64,000 nt of DNA from Coptis chinensis (Eukaryota; Streptophyta; Magnoliopsida; Ranunculales; Ranunculaceae). The notes under the pieces were generated by a model, which worked only from the letters and a program-made list of their open reading frames with translations, was not told the origin of the DNA and ran no database searches. The stretch lies in contig CM027380.1 of the NCBI GenBank assembly GCA_015680905.1, forward strand, positions 11,302,001 through 11,366,000. The letters run 5' to 3'. A program made the translations under genes and the position numbers. Below are positions 58,501 through 64,000 of this stretch, piece after piece (position 1 is the first letter of the stretch; every line of letters starts with the position of its first letter).

Positions 58501-59120
58501 ACATATGTGTTTTGCTTCCATTGTCTTTATTTCAAAGAACTTCAGCATCTTATACTTCTTGGATGCGTGAACTCTCCATAGACACCCAGTTTCAATCTTC
58601 AAATAACACTCAGCCGTGACTCTATCAGGATCATTCTTCTTAATAAGAACTTTGTAATGATTAATAAGACAATGGCGTAAAAGCTTAACATGAAAATTGG
58701 TAGCACCACCAGAAAATCTCTGTCCCACACCAATCAAAATAGGCAAAGAAGCGACATTAGCATATTTTTCATTATATGTAGCAGAAGAACTAGAAGTACA
58801 AGAAGAAGCCTGAAGAGAGACTTTGGAACTAGAACCAGCATCACACAAAGCAAAAAAATCCTCTTGACGATGTTGTTATAAAAAATGTATCAAAACTTTT
58901 AACCAAATTGAAGCAAACAAGGGATTGAAGCTCTGAGTCAGTATCTATCACAATACGCTTTGAATCCCTTACAAAAGATAGTTCTATAGACAATAGAGTA
59001 AGGTCTGGCCACTTTTCAAAAATCATACACTTTAAATCAGCAATCATATCGTTAGTCCCAACACGGATACTCATAATTTACGTCTCGTACATAATAGCAA
59101 AAAGAGCAGTCCCATCCATG
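55507..59120 (-). pseudogene. mudrA: mudrA-like MULE transposase (KI type), split by an LTR insertion
   Basis: From ATG 59120: MDGTALFAIMYE, then SIRVGTNDMIADLKC (a PB1-like N-terminus, about 59074-58870); MuDR N-terminal domain with RVTAECYLKIETGCLWRVHA (about 58620-58560) and KSIVLDMVRDKPLIKPGEI; MULE core with CLFGWNF and DGTFVKTK (about 58135-58100), an intron ending at 57842, IFPVAMAVVLSETDDNWDWF, FISDRNHGLLMGV (about 57715) and HHGYCLWHLK; SWIM finger CSCNWWRIE...FSCAQAL (about 57130-57075); and LPPDLKKKMGRPDKKWK. The last residues (NKGPCYGHRNPRVGSTPTTY, ending SAPVQ and TGA) lie at 55605-55507 beyond the inserted LTR. Stops at several points make it inactive. It faces the Ulp1-like gene, the arrangement seen in KI (Kaonashi) MULEs. 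Confidence 0.85.
55606..56782 (+). mobile_element. Solo-LTR-like insertion
   Basis: Starts TGATAGGGTTATATAC and ends TTTTCTATCCA (inverted start TGGATAG), with a TATAAATAA box at 56532-56540 in the proper place for an LTR promoter. No primer binding site or internal coding sequence adjoins it. It interrupts the last exon of the mudrA-like gene. I found no matching 5-bp target duplication, so bounds may be off by a few bases or an end may have decayed. By texture it resembles Ty1/copia LTRs. Confidence 0.6.
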
Positions 59121-59853
59121 TCTGGATTTGCAAAAAACAACAAAATCAAATTGATGAACATATGTAAATGTATTTTTACATAGTCAATATTACCAACGAA
59201 ACAATATTTTCAGCAATTTAACTTTTAAATTTTCATGGTCAAAATAAAAATCGCAAAGAAGATGGAAAAGTGGTGAATCTCTTTAGCGTCTAACCTTCTT
59301 TTGTCAATTGAGAAACAAAGGAGGTCAAATCGTGTTATCCAAGCAGATGAATCGGTGTTCTTCTTGGTCGAAATTACGATGAATCTGTAAAAAGGGTAAA
59401 ACGGATAATAAAATAAAATAGGAAATAGAAATCAAACTGGATTTGCCCTGTTATTGGAAAATAGGGAGGTTATGTGGTATGGGCTGATAGGAAAGGGTTT
59501 ATACTCAACCGGATTAAAACCAAGGGGCTGAGCCCCATTTCTTAAATATTAATGTTACTACACTTCGGAGGAACGTAGTAAAATAGTTGCTAATATCCAT
59601 AAAAGAGGGGTATAGACGATATATAGGTTAAGACGTTTGACGACTTTCATTTGCTTTTTCTTTCTTCAGTAAAGAAGAGTTTGTTTCTTCAGAGATACAT
59701 GAAAATGAGCTATATACATATCAAAAATACACAAAGTGTATACATATGGAGCCGTATATAGAATTATAGATTGAACTAGGGAGATGCGTGGGTCCCGAGG
59801 ACCGCACACCCAAAGATTAAGAAAAACTCCATTACTACATTAGTAATTATTAA
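59121..59853. other. Upstream region of the mudrA-like gene and possible element end
   Basis: Probably holds the promoter side of the mudrA-like gene. No terminal inverted repeat matching the left side of the gene pair was found. Confidence 0.4.
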
Positions 59854-60190
59854 CTAGCTTTTGAACCCGTCCTACGAACGGGTGTCATTCTAAAAGTATT
59901 AGCAACTATACATAACTATGAGATATATATGAATATTATATTGACCACTCATCCAAATTTTTTGCAATCTGAAAATCCCACTTTCAAAAAAAATAAAGAA
60001 CCCACTATTGATAAAACTCTACAACTTTTTTGTTGTTGTTTAATTAATAATATAAGTTTAATTGAAGTTTTGGAAGAATGCCCAAGGAGGTGAAAATCAC
60101 ATTGATGCTAATTGAATAGCAAAGCATTATGATAAACACCATTTTAAATGCAAAACTATACTTGTCAAGACATTCCCATTATATATGATA
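59854..60190 (-). mobile_element. Helitron 3' end (minus orientation)
   Basis: On the minus strand the hairpin ACCCGTTCGTAGGACGGGT (6-bp stem) is followed by TCAAAAG, then CTAG (59857-59854) and a T. Hairpin, short spacer and CTRR before T is the canonical Helitron 3' terminus. The 5' TC end was not found; the upper bound is arbitrary. Confidence 0.6.
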
Positions 60191-60191
60191 C

Positions 60192-61590
60192 AACTATGTT
60201 TTGAGGTTAGTTCGATACATTTGCATCCAGTTTCTGAATTTCTGTTAATTATTTCTTGAGGTAAGTTTGATGCATTTATATCCTGTTGCCAATTTCTGGT
60301 TAATTATTCTTTGGAGATAGTTCGATTAATTTGCATTTAGTTTATGATTTTCCTCTAAATATTTTTTAAGGTTAGTACGTTGCATCTGCATCAAGTTTTC
60401 GATTCCCTGTTAATTATATTCTTTGAGATTAGAATAAACCTTTAATCATGAAGAACAATTCCTTTAGAATAAATATTCAATAACAACCATCTAATGATAA
60501 ATTGGAAGGCCTAGTTGCTTTTATATAATAACCAATGTTTCTAATTCTAGTTAGAAACCAAAATAGAAATCTTACTAATTAACCTAGATCTAGAACAAAT
60601 AAGAAACTCTACTAATTCAATATATAAGACTACTAATGATATAATTAGAAGCTTCTATATATGCCCATGCATCATACTCCCTGGCTTGAAACAAACGTGT
60701 CCTCAAGTTTGGTTGCATGTAGACTTGCGAATTAATATTCTGCAAAACTCTTGTACTTTATCATCATAGTTTCATGCACTTGCGTCTAGTTTCCAATTTC
60801 CCGTTAATTATGCTTTGAGGTTAGTTCGATGCACTTGCATCAAGTTTCTGATTTTCCGTTAATTATTCTTTGAGGTTAGTCCGATATATTTGCATCTAGT
60901 TTTGGATTTCTTGTTAATTATTTTTTGAGGTTAGTACGATGCATTTACACCCAGTTTCTGATTTCCCGTTAATTATTCTTTGAGGTTAGTTCCAAGTAGT
61001 TGTGTCCAATTTCCGATTTCTCGTTAATTATGTTTTGAGGTTAGTTTGATGCATTTGCTACCAGTTTTTGATTTCCCGATAATCATTTTTTGAGGTTAGA
61101 TCGATGCATTCACATCCAGTTTCCGATTTCCCATTAGTTTTTTTTCCATTGAAGTTAGTTTAATGCATTTACATCCAATTCTCCGATTTCCCATTAATTA
61201 TCTTTTGAAGTTAGTTAAATGCACTTACAACCAGTTTTCAATTTATCGTTAATCATTGTTTTAGGTTACTTTCAAGCATTTGCATTCAGTTTATGATTTT
61301 CAGTTAATTATTCTTTTAGGTTAGATTGTTAGTTATTCTTTGGTGTTAGTTCAATGCATTTGCATCCAATGTCTGATTTCCCATTAATTATCTTTTAAAG
61401 TTAGATAAATGTAATTTCATCCAATTTTCAATTTGTCGTTAATCATATTTTTAGGTTAGTTCCATGCATTTGCATTCAATTTTTGATTTCCCGTTAATTC
61501 TTCGATCATTTAGGCTAGTTCAATGCAGTTGCATCTATTTCTTGATTTCCCATTAATTACTTTTTAGAGGTTAGTTGGATGCATTAGCAA
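60192..61590. repeat. 55-bp minisatellite, about 20 copies, interrupted
   Basis: A unit of the form TTTGAGGTTAGTTCGATGCA + TTTGCATCCAGTTTCTGATT + TCCCGTTAATTATTC recurs at 60201, 60256, 60310, 60366, 60423 and, after a break, at 60815, 60870, 60925, 60980, 61035, 61090 and onward to about 61571. Copies are diverged (often 75-90% by eye). The break (about 60440-60780) holds unrelated AT-rich sequence. Confidence 0.93.
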
Positions 61591-61616
61591 GGTAGTGGAA
61601 CTGGGATGGAATATTC

Positions 61617-62275
61617 TGTTGGCATTATCCCTCACATGAGGAGAGAAAAGGAGTTGATTTCTGCTTAGAGAAGTCTGAGCGCAACCCGCACTCATATTGG
61701 TCTTGCTCGGAGCACGACCCGCTCGTGCCTTGATGAATTGCCTAACAAGTGAGCGCACCCCGTGCTCGACTTAGCCTTACCGTGAGCGCGACCTGCGCCC
61801 ATGCCTATTTTGGCAGGATTCTATTTTTCCGGAACCGCGAGTTTGACACTATATGTTTGGGTTTTTGGCAAAACCAAACACACGAGAGGTAGTACAAAAG
61901 TCAGAGAAAACCAAATATTGAAAGCTATCAAGATTGAGAGATAACATTTACAGAGAGACAACCCTGTAAAGAGATAAGAGTGATCTAGTAAGGTGAGATA
62001 CTGAAAGGAGAGATTGTAATCTTCCTTCCCACTTTATAAAGAACTAGCTCTTGTGGAAGTAGGCACCATTGGCCAAACCACGGTATATCTTTGTATTGTG
62101 GTATGCGTTTAATTCTGCTTTACATTATTATCTGTTGTTAATAGTTGTTTAGCGAGTTGGGCATGTTAGTCTAGGTTGTAGTTGATATTTAGAATTTGTC
62201 TAGAGTTGAATTGAGTTCAAATACAAGTTATCTGTGTAGTGGGGGAATCGATTAGTATTGGTATAAACCCCAACA
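61617..62275 (+). repeat. 5' LTR of a Ty1/copia element
   Basis: Starts TGTTGGCATTATCC and ends ACCCCAACA (TGTTGG/CCAACA ends); TATAAA at 62035-62040. Length 659 bp. The preceding five bases, tattc (61612-61616), are the expected target duplication. The 3' LTR lies outside the window. Confidence 0.85.
61962..62175 (+). repeat. Remainder of captured region and right TIR approach (see Pack-MULE entry) is not here; this span is copia LTR interior
   Basis: Interior of the copia LTR, holding the TATA box and R region. No separate feature. Confidence 0.3.
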
Positions 62276-62277
62276 AG

Positions 62278-62295
62278 TGGTATCAGAGCCAGGTT
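62278..62295 (+). promoter_or_regulatory. Primer binding site, initiator tRNA-Met type
   Basis: TGGTATCAGAGCCAGGTT lies two bases after the LTR end; TGGTATCAGAGC is complementary to the 3' end of plant initiator methionine tRNA. Confidence 0.95.
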
Positions 62296-62384
62296 AGATT
62301 AGCCTAGGGTGTTATCCAAATCTTGGTCGGAAGGTATTTGACAAAATTCCTGAGAGAAGATTTGAGTTTAAATAACTTGTAGAA

Positions 62385-64000
62385 ATGGACCATTCCGTGA
62401 ACACTCGCATGACGAGTCTGAATAGGAAGAACTACACCATTTGGAAAGCCAAGATGGAAAACTTACTTTATTGCAAAGACTTGGCACAACCCATTGAGAA
62501 TGGAGGAGAAAGACCGAAAACTGTTGCTGCGGCTGAGTGGAGCAAGCTTGACATAAAACCAATTGGGTACATTCGACAGTGGATTAACGACAGCGTCTTT
62601 CACCATGTATCCCAAGAGACTACAGCTTTTGGCTTGTAGAAGAAACTCGAAGACCTTTATGAGAGGAAGTCGGGCGGAAACAAAATGTTGGTCGTTAAGA
62701 AGTTTGCCGACACGAAGTACCAAGAAGGTTCTTCAATGTCAGAGCATCTTAACGAATTATAGAATACCATCAATCAAATGCATTTGATGAAGATTGATTT
62801 GGGAGACAAAGTTGAGGCTTTGTTTCTATTAGGCTCTCTACCCGAAAGTTGGGAGACATTAGCAGTCTCTCTACACGGAGCATCCAAGGATGGAATAGTT
62901 ATCGTGGAGATGGCTACTGCGTCTTTGTTGAATGAGGAGAATAGAAGGAGTTCAAAAGGCAGCTCCTCTCACTTAAAGATCCTTGTCACAGAGAAACGGG
63001 GGAGAGATAGATACAGAAAACCATCTTGTTCTAGAGGTGATGACAGAAGTAAATCTAGGGGTGAAGCTAGAACTCCTAAGGCAGAGAGGCAATGTTACTA
63101 TTGTGCCACCAAGGGCCACTTCAGATATGAGTGCAGAACATTGAAGAAGGATGAGAAGAATAACTATCTACATGAAGACATGGTGCAGAGGAACGGAAAC
63201 ACAAGCAGAGATACTACTGCACTAGTCGACGACCTAGTGGAAATTGTGTCAGATTGTGGTGTATGCTATCTTAATACCTCATGTCAGGATACAGAGTGGG
63301 TGATAGATACAAGAGCATCCTATCACGTCACACCACACAGGAAATTCTTCACTACCTACAGCTGTGGTGAATATGGTGAAGTGAAGATGGGTAACAGTGG
63401 CGTCTCAAAGATTATAGGCTTTAGAGATGTTCATGTAGAAACCAATGTCAGCTACACCTTGATACTCAAGGATGTAAGACATGTCTCTGGCATTCGGCTA
63501 AGCCTAATTTTGGCTGGGAAGTTAGATGACGATGGCTTTGTAAACTCGTTTGGTAATGGGGCATGGAAACTAAGCAGAGGTTCCATTGTAGTAGCCAAAG
63601 GGAAGAAAACTTGCTCTCTTTACAAAACACAGGCTAGTTTGTGTAAAGCATAAGTGAATGCGGCAGAAGAAGAAGCTTTCTCTGAACTGTGGCATAAGAA
63701 ACTGTGTCATATGGGCATAAAAGGGATGGAAGTTCTTGCTAAGCAAAAGGTCTTGCCAGACATCAAAAGTACTCATTTAAATACATGTACTCACTATTTG
63801 GTAGGAAAGCAACACAGGGTGTCTTTCCAAAGATTCCCGTCTCACAGAAAGGACAATGTCCTTGAACTAGTGCACACAGACTTATGTGGTCCTATAAAAG
63901 TGAAGTCCCATGGGGGAGCTTCACACTTCGTGACCTTCATTGATGATGCGTCAAGAAAGATATGGGCCTATAGTCTGAAGACCAAGGTTGAAGTACTTGG
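62385..64000 (+). pseudogene. gag-pol: Ty1/copia gag-pol, 5' part, with in-frame stops
   Basis: One frame from MDHSVNTRMTSLNRKNYTIW runs to the window end, broken only by TAG 62637-62639, TAG 62760-62762 and TAA 63651-63653. Order: gag (KMENLLYCKDL, then LGSLPESWETLAVSL), the CCHC knuckle CYYCATKGHFRYEC (about 63090-63135), protease WVIDTRASYHVTP (about 63298-63337; Arg replaces the catalytic-loop Gly of DTGAS), GAG-pre-integrase ELWHKKLCHMGIKGMEVLAK (about 63690-63750), and integrase start LVHTDLCGPIKVKSHGG with FVTFIDDASRKIWAY. The style is that of TNT1-94-type polyproteins. Reverse transcriptase and RNase H would follow beyond the window. The stops and the protease change mean it cannot act alone. 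Confidence 0.92.

Overview
This window is a repeat-rich stretch of a dicot plant nuclear genome. The grounds are plant-type genes with GT-AG introns (an EPFL signalling peptide, a fasciclin-like fragment, a flavin monooxygenase fragment, a DUF760 fragment) and plant transposon families: a Tat-lineage Ty3 element with two RNase H domains, a Ty1/copia element, MuDR/KI and FAR1 type MULEs, hATs, a CACTA end, Harbinger and Helitron ends. I see no tRNA, rRNA, CRISPR or bacterial-type operon. The only clearly intact host gene is a two-exon EPFL gene on the minus strand (14713-15166). Almost everything else is transposon or decayed gene.

Layout. 1-620: pseudogene of a DUF760 (UV-B-induced At3g17800-like) gene. 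2793-3118: processed pseudogene of ribosomal protein S15a. 4005-6080: CACTA end fragment inside the 5' part of a minus-strand Ty3 element. 7010-12323: a nest, consisting of a Pack-MULE-like element with about 148-bp terminal inverted repeats and a perfect 10-bp target duplication that carries a fasciclin (FAS1) gene fragment; it is interrupted by a hAT remnant, which is itself interrupted by a hAT (7382-10750) with a perfect 8-bp target duplication. 13230-18006: a possible Helitron, the EPFL gene and two non-autonomous inverted-repeat elements.

18896-31938: a 13.0-kb Tat-lineage Ty3 retrotransposon with near-identical LTRs and a 5-bp target duplication (catgc), inserted into a flavin monooxygenase pseudogene. 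It carries gag-pol with stops and frameshifts, a 103-bp tandem array and two homologous antisense ORF blocks. 32275-36500: two tandem copies of a 2146-bp segment that includes a tRNA-derived SINE-like sequence.

36.5-49.8 kb: a very large MULE-like region with inverted ends. It has long GAGTTTTGAACTC-type subterminal arrays at both ends (inverted), a broken FAR1/FRS-type transposase, a palindromic CCGTTTGG array, a broken plant-mobile-domain gene and a stretch that looks like mitochondrial DNA. 49.95-59.1 kb: a KI-type MULE gene pair, an Ulp1-like gene (+) and a mudrA-like transposase (-) facing each other. The pair holds a Harbinger MITE between the genes and a solo-LTR-like insertion in the last mudrA exon. 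59.85-61.6 kb: a Helitron 3' end and a 55-bp minisatellite. 61617-64000: 5' LTR, gag and start of pol of a Ty1/copia element that runs off the window.

The genes do not form a pathway; the window is a record of repeated insertion, gene capture and decay around one small signalling gene.
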